A DNA stretch of 64,000 bases from Curtobacterium sp. Leaf183. GTDB lineage: Bacteria > Actinomycetota > Actinomycetes > Actinomycetales > Microbacteriaceae. Positions within the stretch are counted from its first letter, which is position 1, and every line of letters starts with the position of its first letter. A model generated the notes under the pieces. The model worked only from the letters and a program-made list of their open reading frames with translations, was not told the origin of the DNA and did not search any database. Both the position numbers and the translations under genes were made by a program. Below, one piece after another: positions 48,257 to 56,513 of the stretch. The stretch covers positions 736,674 through 800,673 of the forward strand of contig NZ_LMPO01000008.1 of the NCBI RefSeq assembly GCF_001424385.1. Reading direction: 5' to 3'.

Positions 48257-49165
48257 TCAGGCAGGTGAACCAGCCGGTGTGTCTGTGCGGCTTCGCAGGT
48301 CGTTCCGGCCCGGAACTGCTTCCGCCTGTCCGCGGGGCGCTGCGACGTCGATGGGCCGGACGTCTCGCCAGCGGCGCCGCAGTCGTCGCGGCCGGTCGTC
48401 GCGCCAGGCGACGAGTCCTCCGGCGACCACGCCGAGGGCGAGCACGGCGAAGGCGAACACGCCGAGCACCCCGGCGACGGCGATGTCGTCGAAGCCCTGG
48501 CGCGACGTGGCGGACACCGCGATCGAGCCGAAGTCCCACGCGGCGTGCAGCAGCACGGGCGCGAGCAGGTTCCCGGTGAGCCGGCGGGCGACGTAGAGCG
48601 TCGAGCCGAACGACGCCGCGAAGACGACCTGAACGAGCGTCGGACCGATCCCGGCGCCGGCCAGGGCGTTGAGCAGGTGCAGCAGCCCGAACAGCACGCA
48701 CGAGGCGATCCACACGCCGAACTCGGGCAGCCGCCGACGGAGCCCCACCAGCAGCACGCCCCGGGTCAGCAGCTCCTCGAACACCCCCACGAACAGCACG
48801 CCCACCCCGAGCAGCACGAAGTAGTGCCAGGGCAGCGCCGTCCAGTCGACCAGCGGCAACCGCGCCAGGCACACGACGGCGATCAGTACGGGGGCCACCC
48901 AGGTCCAGCGTGGACGGCCCCGGGTGGGGTCGACGGTCGCGATCCGCCACCACCCCAGCCCGGTGACGACCACGGCGAGCGCCAGCGCGGCGATGCCCTC
49001 CGGCACGACGAGCGCCCGCACGACGCTGTCGACCGTCAGCCCGAGCGACGGGTAGTCGTCACTCGGCCGGGAGCGCCAGACGCTGATCGCCGCGAAGACG
49101 ACGAGCGGCGCGAGCCCGACCAGCAGGGAGGGCGGGACGGGCCAACGACGTCTGTGGGCGGGCAT
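48257..49165 (-). CDS. CPBP family intramembrane metalloprotease-like protein
   Basis: 302 residues from ATG 49165, with about eight membrane helices. Motifs: FEELLTRGVLLVGLRRRL (the EExxxR core), GLLHLLNALAGAG and VLLHAAWDFGSIA with conserved His. The C-terminal tail is long, basic and probably disordered. It is divergent from the DtxR-family regulator with only 22 bases between the starts, so the two promoters must overlap. A metal-responsive link is possible but unproven. Substrate unknown. Confidence 0.82.
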   Translation of the reverse strand: MPAHRRRWPVPPSLLVGLAPLVVFAAISVWRSRPSDDYPSLGLTVDSVVRALVVPEGIAALALAVVVTGLGWWRIATVDPTRGRPRWTWVAPVLIAVVCLARLPLVDWTALPWHYFVLLGVGVLFVGVFEELLTRGVLLVGLRRRLPEFGVWIASCVLFGLLHLLNALAGAGIGPTLVQVVFAASFGSTLYVARRLTGNLLAPVLLHAAWDFGSIAVSATSRQGFDDIAVAGVLGVFAFAVLALGVVAGGLVAWRDDRPRRLRRRWRDVRPIDVAAPRGQAEAVPGRNDLRSRTDTPAGSPA

Positions 49166-49187
49166 GGTGTGTTTGTACCATTGACGC

Positions 49188-49877
49188 ATGCGCCTCCCTT
49201 CGCTCTCGACCATGGCGGAGGACTACGTCAAGCTCATCTGGAAGGCGCGCGAACACGGCGGCGACGGCATCGCCACGCGGGACATCGCCGCGGCGCTGCG
49301 GGTGTCGGCCTCGACGGTGTCGGGCAACCTCCGCAAGCTCGACCGCGACGGGCTGATCGAGCACACGCCCTACTACGGCGTCGTGCTCACCCCGCTCGGG
49401 CAGCAGGTCGCCGTGGCGATGGTCCGGCGGCACCGCTTGATCGAGTCGTTCCTGGTGTCCCGGCTCGGCTACACGTGGGACGAGGTCCACTCCGAGGCCG
49501 AGGCCCTCGAGCACGCGGTGTCCGAGACGTTCCTCGACCGGGTCGACGCCGACCTGGGGCACCCGACGCACGACCCGCACGGCGATCCGATCCCGCGCGC
49601 GGACGGCTCGGTGCCGGACTCCCCCGGCGCGCTGCTCGGCACGGTGGCCCCGGGTTCGTGCGGCACCGTCGGGCGGGTGTCCGACGACGACCCCTCGCTG
49701 CTGCGCTACTTCGACGAGCTCGGCGTCGGACTGGGGACGCACCTGCGCGTGGAGCAGGTGCGGGACTACGCGGGCGTCATCGCGGTGTCACGGCGCTCCC
49801 CGGACGGCATCGAGACCCTCGTGGACCTGCCGAGCGCCGCCGCCCACGCGATCTGGCTCACGCCCGACGCGGACTGA
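49188..49877 (+). CDS. DtxR/MntR family metal-dependent regulator
   Basis: 229 residues. Winged helix-turn-helix: LSTMAEDYVKLIWKARE, GIATRDIAAALRVSASTVSGNLRKLDRDGLIEH. The dimerisation/metal domain has RRHRLIESFLVSRLGYTWDEVHSEAEALEHAVS, with the E, H and E ligands expected for the family, and then HPTHDPHGDPIP. A C-terminal FeoA/SH3-like domain (APGSCGTVGRVSDDDP) follows. It most likely senses Mn2+ or Fe2+ and represses uptake genes. The Na+/Ca2+-type antiporter gene is nearby but convergent. Confidence 0.9.
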   Translation: MRLPSLSTMAEDYVKLIWKAREHGGDGIATRDIAAALRVSASTVSGNLRKLDRDGLIEHTPYYGVVLTPLGQQVAVAMVRRHRLIESFLVSRLGYTWDEVHSEAEALEHAVSETFLDRVDADLGHPTHDPHGDPIPRADGSVPDSPGALLGTVAPGSCGTVGRVSDDDPSLLRYFDELGVGLGTHLRVEQVRDYAGVIAVSRRSPDGIETLVDLPSAAAHAIWLTPDAD

Positions 49878-49898
49878 CGCGCCGCGCTCCGCGCTTCC

Positions 49899-49939
49899 CG
49901 GGCGCCGGGCGCCGGGCGCCGGGCGCCGGGCGCCGGGCG
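49899..49939. repeat. GGGCGCC tandem heptamer repeat
   Basis: Five to six perfect head-to-tail GGGCGCC units directly after the stop of the DtxR-family gene. Each pair is self-complementary, so the array can fold into GC hairpins and may help end transcription. It is a likely length-variable site. Confidence 0.7.
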
Positions 49940-49945
49940 GGGCCA

Positions 49946-50046
49946 CCCTGCCCGAGGTTCCACAACTCGCCGCTCAGGTGCATCGAGGTTCCACGATGCG
50001 CCTGTTCGAGGTCCCGAGATGCCGCAATTGTGGAACCTGGGCAGGG
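49946..50046. repeat. long palindromic intergenic repeat, best-preserved copy
   Basis: Outer arms CCCTGCCC-G-AGGTTCCACAA and TTGTGGAACCT-GGGCAGGG pair over 19 bases with one bulge. Within them is the core CTCGCCGCTCAGG and an inner hairpin CATCG/CGATG around a second GAGGTTCCA. It lies between the convergent DtxR-family gene and the antiporter. Confidence 0.75.
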
Positions 50047-50072
50047 CGGGAACCTCGGCAGGGCGTGCGACC

Positions 50073-51365
50073 TCAGCGCAGCGCCGGGGACGACGGCCGC
50101 CGGAAGGGTGCCGTGATCGTCGGGACGACGTCGCGCCGGCTGATCCACAGCACCACGAGGGCCACGACCAGGTGCACGATGCTCAACACCCATCGACCGC
50201 TGGTGTCCGTCACCACGAACTGCACCGCGAACAGCGCCACGAGGGCGATCGCCGACCAGCGGTGGAAGCGCAGCGCGATGATGATCGCGACCCCGAGCAC
50301 GGTCTGCGACGCGGTGAGCATGAACTCCTCCACCTGGCGACCGTCGAGCGGCAGCCCGCCGGTGGTCCCCCCGCCCAGCACGTGGGCGATCGGCAGCGAA
50401 CCGACGAGCAGCGACCACTGGTTGACCTTCGACGCGATGAGCGTGCCGATCGCCGCGCCGCCCATCCCCCGCAGCGCGAACAGGGCCGCCACGATGAACT
50501 CGGGCGCCTCGGTGGCGAGCGGTGCCAGCCACTGCACCAGGAAGTAGCTGTCGATGCCGAGCGCGCCGCCGGACTGGACGAGCGCGTCGGCGAAGGGCTC
50601 CGCCGAGGACAGGATCACCGCGGCGGCGACGACGAACAGCGCGACGATCGTCCACCGGCGGGCCCGCTGCGGCATCGAGGCCAGGTTGCCCGCCATGCCG
50701 ACGAGCTCCTCGTCCTCGCCGTCGTCGTCGGCGGTCTTCGACGCCCGCCACAGGTACAGCACGAACGCGGCGAGCAGCACGAAGCCGAACCACATCGGGA
50801 TCGAGCCCATCGCCGGGATCAGGAAGGCGATGACGGCGAGCAGCGCCAGGAACGCGATGTCCACCCGGGACGACCGCTCGAGCTCGAGCACGCGGGTGGC
50901 CGACGCGGGCAGGGCGCCGACACGGACGAACCGGCGGGCCACCAGGAGCGAGATGACCACGACGAGCGGCCAGCCGAAGCCGAGCAGCAGCCGGTTCGAC
51001 CCGGTCATGTTGGCGGCGGCGAACTGCTCGTAGGCGGGGTCGGAGCCGGAGCGGAACGCGTAGTAGAGGTCGACGGCGTACTCGGGCAGCACGGCGATGA
51101 GGGCCAGGATCGCGATGGCGAGTGCGCCGGCGATGTCCTTCTGCGCGGCCTCGGCGGCCCAGGCGAGCAGGAACGACGCGGCGACGACCGCCGCGCCGAA
51201 CACGAGCAGGTCGACGACGGGGTTCGGCGCGAACCCGGTCAGCCGGAAGACGACGGCGGGCACCGCGATGGCGAAGCAGATCGCGATCCGGCCCCAGGCG
51301 CTGGCGCCCATGCGGGGAGCAGGTGCCGCGGGTGCGGGCGACTGCACGGCGATGGTGTCGGTCAT
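50073..51365 (-). CDS. sodium/calcium exchanger family (CaCA) membrane protein
   Basis: 430 residues from ATG 51365 with GAGGA upstream. About eleven membrane helices arranged as two halves. The alpha repeats are seen as ALIAVLPEYAVDLYYAFRSG in the first half and WLAPLATEAPEFIVAALFAL in the second; the acidic residues in PEY and APEF bind the cation. A cytoplasmic acidic loop (TADDDGEDEEL) divides the halves. It likely expels Ca2+ or a similar cation in exchange for Na+ or H+. Single gene; a regulator of metal uptake (DtxR family) is next to it but convergent. Confidence 0.87.
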   Translation of the reverse strand: MTDTIAVQSPAPAAPAPRMGASAWGRIAICFAIAVPAVVFRLTGFAPNPVVDLLVFGAAVVAASFLLAWAAEAAQKDIAGALAIAILALIAVLPEYAVDLYYAFRSGSDPAYEQFAAANMTGSNRLLLGFGWPLVVVISLLVARRFVRVGALPASATRVLELERSSRVDIAFLALLAVIAFLIPAMGSIPMWFGFVLLAAFVLYLWRASKTADDDGEDEELVGMAGNLASMPQRARRWTIVALFVVAAAVILSSAEPFADALVQSGGALGIDSYFLVQWLAPLATEAPEFIVAALFALRGMGGAAIGTLIASKVNQWSLLVGSLPIAHVLGGGTTGGLPLDGRQVEEFMLTASQTVLGVAIIIALRFHRWSAIALVALFAVQFVVTDTSGRWVLSIVHLVVALVVLWISRRDVVPTITAPFRRPSSPALR

Positions 51366-51930
51366 GGTGGTCCTCGTGGTCGAGCCATGACGCAGCACAC
51401 ACACTTCGAGCGGCTTCGGCCATGGCGGAACGGCCGAAGGTCTCGCTCGCCCCGACCGGCCCGACCGGGCCGTTCGTGGTGGTGCACCGGGCCGATCGTC
51501 GTGATGGCCAGTGTGTCGATGCACGCGCTGGGAGCTACTCCCCTTCGACACCCATGCTGGCGCGCTCCGATCGGCATGTGCAAGCCGATCGGCCCTGTTC
51601 GGGATCCCGAATCCGGGTCTTGGTGCGCCCGCCCCGGCGCACCGCGGATCGCACTGGAGGCTCGTTGCGGACCCGCCACGGCCCTCCCGTCCGGCGCACC
51701 GCGCCTCTCGTCCACCGCCGCGCGCCCTGGTGCGCGCCTGATCGCCTGGTGCGCACCGCTTCACGGCCCGGTGTGCGCCTGATCGCCCGGCGCGAGCTTG
51801 CAACCCCGCACCAGACGCACGACCTCGCACCAGCGAACAACCTCGCACCGTGCGACGGACAGCAACGGCAACCCGCACCGAGCGCACAATCCGGCACCGT
51901 GCACAGCGGGAACGCCGGCGCGGGGCCGGG
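51366..51930. other. 565-base gene-free stretch with degenerate repeats
   Basis: No supported gene. From 51726 two 41-bp units share GGTG[CT]GCGCCTGATCG (51726-51744 and 51767-51785). From about 51800 three short units carry C[CT]CGCACC. A GGAGGCTCG/CCCTCCCG-like pair at about 51655-51700 resembles a decayed terminator of the GGGAGGC type. The stretch is probably a graveyard of intergenic palindromes. The right part may hold the antiporter promoter. Confidence 0.5.
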
Positions 51931-52575
51931 TCAGCCCTTGGCGGACCGCGTGCGTCCGAGCGCGACCTCACGTCGAGCCCGGTCGAGCGCGAGCGACGAC
52001 CCGGCGTCCGGGTCGTGCAGCAGCTGCTCGGTCGCCGCCGCGTGCGCGCGAACCGCCTCGGACCGGTGCGCGGCAGCCGCCTCGAGCACGGGTCCGACCG
52101 TCGACGCGCCGAGCCCGACGAGCGCCCGGCTCAGTGCCAGCTGCGTCTCGCGGTCCCCCTGGCCGAGCTGCACGGCGAGCATCCGCGCGAGCGACTCCTC
52201 CGATCCGGACGGCACGAGCACGACGGCCGCGCGCCAGGCGGTCCGCGCGACCCCGGGGTCGACGTCCCCGAGGAACGACGCCACCCGGGGGTACACGGAC
52301 CGGTCGTGGACCTTGGACAGGGTGTGCAGGGCCTGACTGCGCGCCTGCGCCTCGGGACGGTCGAGTTCCCGCAGCACCCGCGGCACGACGACCTCGGCGG
52401 GCAGCCGGATGAGCGCCCAGGTCAACATCTCCCGCACCTGCAGGTCGGGCTCGACGCGGCACTGCTCGACGAGCGGCTCGAGCTCGTCGGTGGAGGGCGA
52501 GGTCCCTGCGGCCATCACCGCTCGCAGGCGCACGGTCGGACGGGGGTCGGCGAGGTACGAGGCGAGCGTCGGCAT
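51931..52575 (-). CDS. HEAT-repeat protein
   Basis: 214 residues from ATG 52575 (an in-frame GTG lies at 52584). It is made of about six HEAT-like helical pairs: LASYLADPRPTVRLRAVMA, LVEQCRVEPDLQVREMLTWAL, VLRELDRPEAQARSQALHTL, ASFLGDVDPGVARTAWRAAV and further. Such folds bind proteins or nucleic acid; some relatives are phycobilin lyases or DNA glycosylases, but nothing here shows a catalytic site. It is divergent from the aldo/keto reductase with 90 bases between. Function unknown. Confidence 0.8.
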   Translation of the reverse strand: MPTLASYLADPRPTVRLRAVMAAGTSPSTDELEPLVEQCRVEPDLQVREMLTWALIRLPAEVVVPRVLRELDRPEAQARSQALHTLSKVHDRSVYPRVASFLGDVDPGVARTAWRAAVVLVPSGSEESLARMLAVQLGQGDRETQLALSRALVGLGASTVGPVLEAAAAHRSEAVRAHAAATEQLLHDPDAGSSLALDRARREVALGRTRSAKG

Positions 52576-52665
52576 GTCCCCCACAGCCCACCCCGACGCC
52601 GCGCCCGTGTCAAGGCGGGCGGCCTACCGTGGGCCAGGAACCGTACCGCGACGAAAGGAACCCGC

Positions 52666-53619
52666 ATGCCCCGCATCGGAACCAGCGACCTCCACGTCTT
52701 CCCGCTCGCCCTCGGCGGCAACGTCTTCGGGTGGACCGCCGACGAGTCGACCTCGCACCAGGTGCTCGACGCCTACACCGCCGCGGGCGGCGACTTCATC
52801 GACACCGCGGACGTCTACTCCGCCTGGGCCGACGGCAACTCGGGCGGCGAGTCCGAGACCGTCATCGGCTCGTGGCTGGCGAAGTCCGGCAAGCGCGACG
52901 ACGTCGTGATCGCCACCAAGGGCTCGCAGCACCCCGAGTTCCAGGGGCTGGCGGCCGACACCGTGGCGAAGGCCGCGCGCGCCAGCCTGCAGCGTCTGGG
53001 CACCGACCGGATCGACCTGTACTACGCCCACTTCGACGACCAGGACACCCCGCTCGAGGAGACCGTCCGCGCGTTCGACCAGCTCGTGCAGGACGGACTG
53101 GTCCGGTACACGGCGATCTCGAACTACTCGAAGGAGCGCGCCGCCGAGTGGATCCGCATCGCCGACGAGCACGGCCTCGCCAAGCCCGTCGCGATCCAGC
53201 CGCACTACAACCTGGTCACGCGCCAGCCCTACGAGTCGGACATCGCGCCCCTCGCGCACGAGGCCGGCCTGGGCGTCGTGCCGTACTTCGCCCTGGCGGC
53301 CGGGTTCCTGACGGGCAAGTACCGGACGAAGGAGGACTTCGCGGGCAAGGACCGCGAGGGCCAGGTGTCCGGCTACTTCACCGACGCCGGACTCGCCGTG
53401 GTCGACGCGCTCGCCACGATCGCCCAGGACCACGACGCCGAGATCGCCTCGGTCGCGCTGGCCTGGCTGCAGGCCCAGCCGGACGTCGTCGCACCGATCG
53501 CCTCGGCGCGCAACACGGAGCAGCTGCCGGCGCTGCTGGCCTCCGCCGACCTCGAGCTCACGCAGGACGAGCTCGGGACGCTCACGGACGTGTCCGGGAA
53601 GGTCCCGGCCACCGCCTGA
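52666..53619 (+). CDS. aldo/keto reductase
   Basis: 317 residues from ATG 52666 with AAAGGA upstream. The catalytic tetrad is visible: Asp and Tyr in FIDTADVYSAW, Lys in VVIATKGSQ and His in DLYYAHFDD. C-terminal SARNTEQLPALL binds the NADP phosphate. Large insertion-free form of the AKR11/YghZ-like type. It reduces aldehydes or ketones with NADPH; the substrate is not known. A convergent terminator follows at 53637-53675. Confidence 0.9.
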   Translation: MPRIGTSDLHVFPLALGGNVFGWTADESTSHQVLDAYTAAGGDFIDTADVYSAWADGNSGGESETVIGSWLAKSGKRDDVVIATKGSQHPEFQGLAADTVAKAARASLQRLGTDRIDLYYAHFDDQDTPLEETVRAFDQLVQDGLVRYTAISNYSKERAAEWIRIADEHGLAKPVAIQPHYNLVTRQPYESDIAPLAHEAGLGVVPYFALAAGFLTGKYRTKEDFAGKDREGQVSGYFTDAGLAVVDALATIAQDHDAEIASVALAWLQAQPDVVAPIASARNTEQLPALLASADLELTQDELGTLTDVSGKVPATA

Positions 53620-53636
53620 ACGGCGACCGCTGACAC

Positions 53637-53675
53637 ACAGGAGGCTCCCCACCGGTCCGGCGGGGAGCCTCCTGT
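53637..53675. terminator. bidirectional terminator hairpin
   Basis: ACAGGAGGCTCCCC and GGGGAGCCTCCTGT form a near-perfect stem (one mismatch beyond these arms) around CACCGGTCC between the convergent aldo/keto reductase and septum-formation genes. Confidence 0.85.
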
Positions 53676-53690
53676 CCGTCCCGGCGTCGG

Positions 53691-55889
53691 CTAGGCCGAC
53701 GGTGCCAGCGAGCCGGTCATCGTGCCGCCGCCGGACCGCGTGACGAAGCAGGACCAGAACCGGTCGCCCCGGTTCCAGGAATCCTGGTCAGGCGGGTAGA
53801 CGGCCTGCACCTGGACGTCGCCGTACGTCGACGCTGCCGAGACGTCGAGCGCGTCGTCGGACCGGCACTGGTCGGTCGCGAGCTGCTTCGCGTCGTCCGC
53901 ACCCGGGAACGCATCCGCCTCGATGGCGCCCCGTCGGGTGAGTTGCGCCGCGTGGGCAGTCGCGCAGTCGACGACCGTGAAGTCCTCGGCCCACGGATCG
54001 GTGAACGGGGTCATGCACTCCCCGCCGGCGAGCTCGTACCACGGGTGCTGGCCGGGCGACGCAGCGGTGGTCGCGAACGTGATCGTCGGCGCGGACGCGG
54101 GGGTGGCTGCGGCGCCGGGCTCGGGCGTCCTCGAGGTCTGCACCGACGCCGACGCGGCCGCCGGCGACTTGGTCGGGGTCAGTTTTTCGTCGATGTTGTT
54201 GCTCTTGATCCACCACGTGAGCGCGAAGACGGCGACGAGCATCACGACGATGATGACGATCGCCCCGCCGATCAGCAGCTGCTTGCCGCGCTTGCCCTCG
54301 CCACGCAGCCGGGCGAAGCCGTGGTTGATGAAGTTGCCGGTGTCGGCCGCGGGCGGGGCCGGCGTGCTCCGAGCGCCCGAGGCGGTCGGGCTCGCGGGCT
54401 GCGGGCGCGCCGGGGTCGGGGCGACGGCCGCGGGCATCATCCTGGTGCCGGTGTCGTGCGGGTCGTACCCGGTGGCGCCGAGCTGGTCGACGGCCTCGGT
54501 GCCGAACAGGTCCTTGATGGCGCTCGTGTCGCTGGTCTCGCGGCCGTGCCACTCGGACTGGTCGAGGTCTTCGGGAGCCTGCGGTGCCGCGGGCGGCAGG
54601 CCGACGGGTGCGCGGGTCGGCTCGACCAGCGGCGGCACGGGCGCCTGTCCCGTCGGTTCGTCCCGTTCGGGCGCTCCCGGGTCCGGTTCGGTGGAGGTCC
54701 GCGCGGCGTCGTCCGCGGCCCACCACGGGGTCTCCCCGGTGCGGACGGCGTCGTCGGCCAGTGACCAGCTCCCGCTGTCGCTCGGTGCGTCGCGGCGGAC
54801 CGGATCGGTCGGCGGTGTCGAGGCGGTCGGCGGGACCGGCGCGGTCGGCGGGACCGGGGCGGTCGGCGGGACCGGTGCCGTCGGGGCAACTGGCGCGACG
54901 GGAGCTGCGGCGGGGACGGGGATCTCGCCCGAGACCACGTCCTCGTCGTCATCCTGGTCGGCCGTGAGCGACCACGAGCCGGCACCGAGCGTCGTCGTGT
55001 CGAACGACGCCGACGTCAGCGCCGTGGGCACCTCGCCCGTCGCGTCGTCGTGGACCGCCCAGTCGAACGGCCGGTCGGACTGCCCGGCGTCCGGGATCCG
55101 GAGCAGGTCCGTGAAGCTCGGCGGCTCGTCACTCGTCGGCAGGGCGTTCGGGACGCCGAGAGGCTGCGCGACGGGACCGGTCGGGGCCGGGACGTCCCCC
55201 AGGCCGGCGGGCGGGAGCGACGAGCCGGTTGCACGGCCGAGCCAGTCGACGTCGTCGCGGCCCTCGCCACGGGGATCGGTCCGGCGACGCTCGTCCTCGA
55301 TCGCACGGGTCTCGGCGGCGCGCTGTGCACGGTGCGCCAACGCGGAGGGCAGCTCGATGGCACTCGGGTGCGGCGCCGTGGTGTTCGGCGGCACCGGGGC
55401 TGCCGCGGGGATCCGGCTGCTCAGCAGGGACCGGTCGGGGTCGGACGCGGGCTGCGCGGGCTGCGAGGGCCGTGCGAGCTCCTCGGGCATCGAGATCGCC
55501 TGGGTGGCGTCGTCCGCGGGCGGCGCGGGGGTCGACGGCTGCTGCGGTGCGGCGGGCGCCTCCGGCGTCTGCCGCTCGTCGCGCGCCTCCGGCTCGTCGG
55601 GCGCGGACGGCGTCTGCGGCTCGTCGGGCGCGGACGGCGTCTGCGGCTCGAACGGTTCCGGCAGCGGCTGGCCGGTCTCGGCGGCGGCGCGTTCGGCCTC
55701 TCGCCGCTCGCGGCGTGAGGGCCACTCGTCCGCCGTGCGCGGCGCGCCGAAGATGTCGGCGGCGCTGCGGAGTCCCGTGAAGCGAGCGTCCGAGGCGGGC
55801 GCGGGACGGGCCTCCTGGCCTTCGACCCCGCTGTCGGGGCCGCCGGCCTGGTCGGTCTCGCGCGCGTCGTCCGGACGCTCCTCGGTCAC
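53691..55889 (-). CDS. septum-formation family membrane protein with long disordered N-terminus
   Basis: 732 residues from GTG 55889, overlapping the pyrE stop (GTGA). Residues 1 to about 540 are acidic, Pro/Ala-rich and low in complexity, with tandem DEPQTPSAP and APVPPT units. One membrane helix (about 570-592, LLIGGAIVIIVVMLVAVFAL) follows, then an extracellular domain with GGECMTPFTDPWAEDFTVVDCATAHAAQ and CRSDD, ending in RFWSCFV. That Cys pattern fits the septum formation family (Septum_form, PF13845). The cytoplasmic tail could bind division proteins; this is inference. The repeats are probably length-variable. Confidence 0.7.
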   Translation of the reverse strand: MTEERPDDARETDQAGGPDSGVEGQEARPAPASDARFTGLRSAADIFGAPRTADEWPSRRERREAERAAAETGQPLPEPFEPQTPSAPDEPQTPSAPDEPEARDERQTPEAPAAPQQPSTPAPPADDATQAISMPEELARPSQPAQPASDPDRSLLSSRIPAAAPVPPNTTAPHPSAIELPSALAHRAQRAAETRAIEDERRRTDPRGEGRDDVDWLGRATGSSLPPAGLGDVPAPTGPVAQPLGVPNALPTSDEPPSFTDLLRIPDAGQSDRPFDWAVHDDATGEVPTALTSASFDTTTLGAGSWSLTADQDDDEDVVSGEIPVPAAAPVAPVAPTAPVPPTAPVPPTAPVPPTASTPPTDPVRRDAPSDSGSWSLADDAVRTGETPWWAADDAARTSTEPDPGAPERDEPTGQAPVPPLVEPTRAPVGLPPAAPQAPEDLDQSEWHGRETSDTSAIKDLFGTEAVDQLGATGYDPHDTGTRMMPAAVAPTPARPQPASPTASGARSTPAPPAADTGNFINHGFARLRGEGKRGKQLLIGGAIVIIVVMLVAVFALTWWIKSNNIDEKLTPTKSPAAASASVQTSRTPEPGAAATPASAPTITFATTAASPGQHPWYELAGGECMTPFTDPWAEDFTVVDCATAHAAQLTRRGAIEADAFPGADDAKQLATDQCRSDDALDVSAASTYGDVQVQAVYPPDQDSWNRGDRFWSCFVTRSGGGTMTGSLAPSA

Positions 55890-56437
55890 GCGGACAGCCC
55901 CAGATCAGCCAACCCGATGGCAGCGAAGTACGGGTACCCGGCGGCTTCGATCTTCTCCTTGGCGCCGGTGTCACGGTCGACGACGACCGCCACGGCGGCG
56001 ACGATCGCCCCCTCGCGCTCGAGCGCCTCGGCGGCCTTGAGCGGGGAGCCGCCGGTGGTCGAGGTGTCCTCGAGCACGACCACGCGCTTGCCGCGCAGGT
56101 CCGGACCCTCGACCTGCTTGCCGCGCCCGTGGTCCTTGGGCTCCTTGCGGACGACGAAGGCGTCGTAGGCCTTGCCCTGGGCGGCGGCCTGGTGCAGGAC
56201 GGCGCTGGCGATGGGGTCGGCGCCCATCGTCAGTCCGCCGACGGCGACGACGTCCGGGACCCGGTCGATGATCTCGGTCATGACCTGTCCGATCAGCGGC
56301 GCGACGCGGTGGTCGAGGCTGACCTTGCGGAGGTCGATGTAGTAGGTCGCCTTCTTGCCGCTGGTCAGCGTGAAGTCACCGTGGAACACGGCCTCAGCCG
56401 TGATGTGGTCGATCAACTGCTCGCGCGCGTCCGTCAC
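55886..56437 (-). CDS. pyrE: orotate phosphoribosyltransferase
   Basis: 183 residues from GTG 56437 (MTDAREQLIDHI). Conserved segments: FTLTSGKKATYYIDLRK, GGLTMGADPIASAV, FVVRKEPKDHGRGKQVEG and the PRPP-binding loop VVVLEDTSTTGGSPLKAA. The enzyme joins orotate and PRPP to make OMP in pyrimidine synthesis. Longer readings toward 56515 would enter the promoter of the divergent membrane-protein gene and lack homology-like residues. It overlaps the septum-formation gene by four bases. Confidence 0.95.
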   Translation of the reverse strand: MTDAREQLIDHITAEAVFHGDFTLTSGKKATYYIDLRKVSLDHRVAPLIGQVMTEIIDRVPDVVAVGGLTMGADPIASAVLHQAAAQGKAYDAFVVRKEPKDHGRGKQVEGPDLRGKRVVVLEDTSTTGGSPLKAAEALEREGAIVAAVAVVVDRDTGAKEKIEAAGYPYFAAIGLADLGLSA

Positions 56438-56513
56438 AGCGCACAAGGGTAGCCGTTCGAGCCCACAGGCGCTCATCGGCGGGGTCAGAGGGGTCGTGGG
56501 TACGCTCCCGAGC

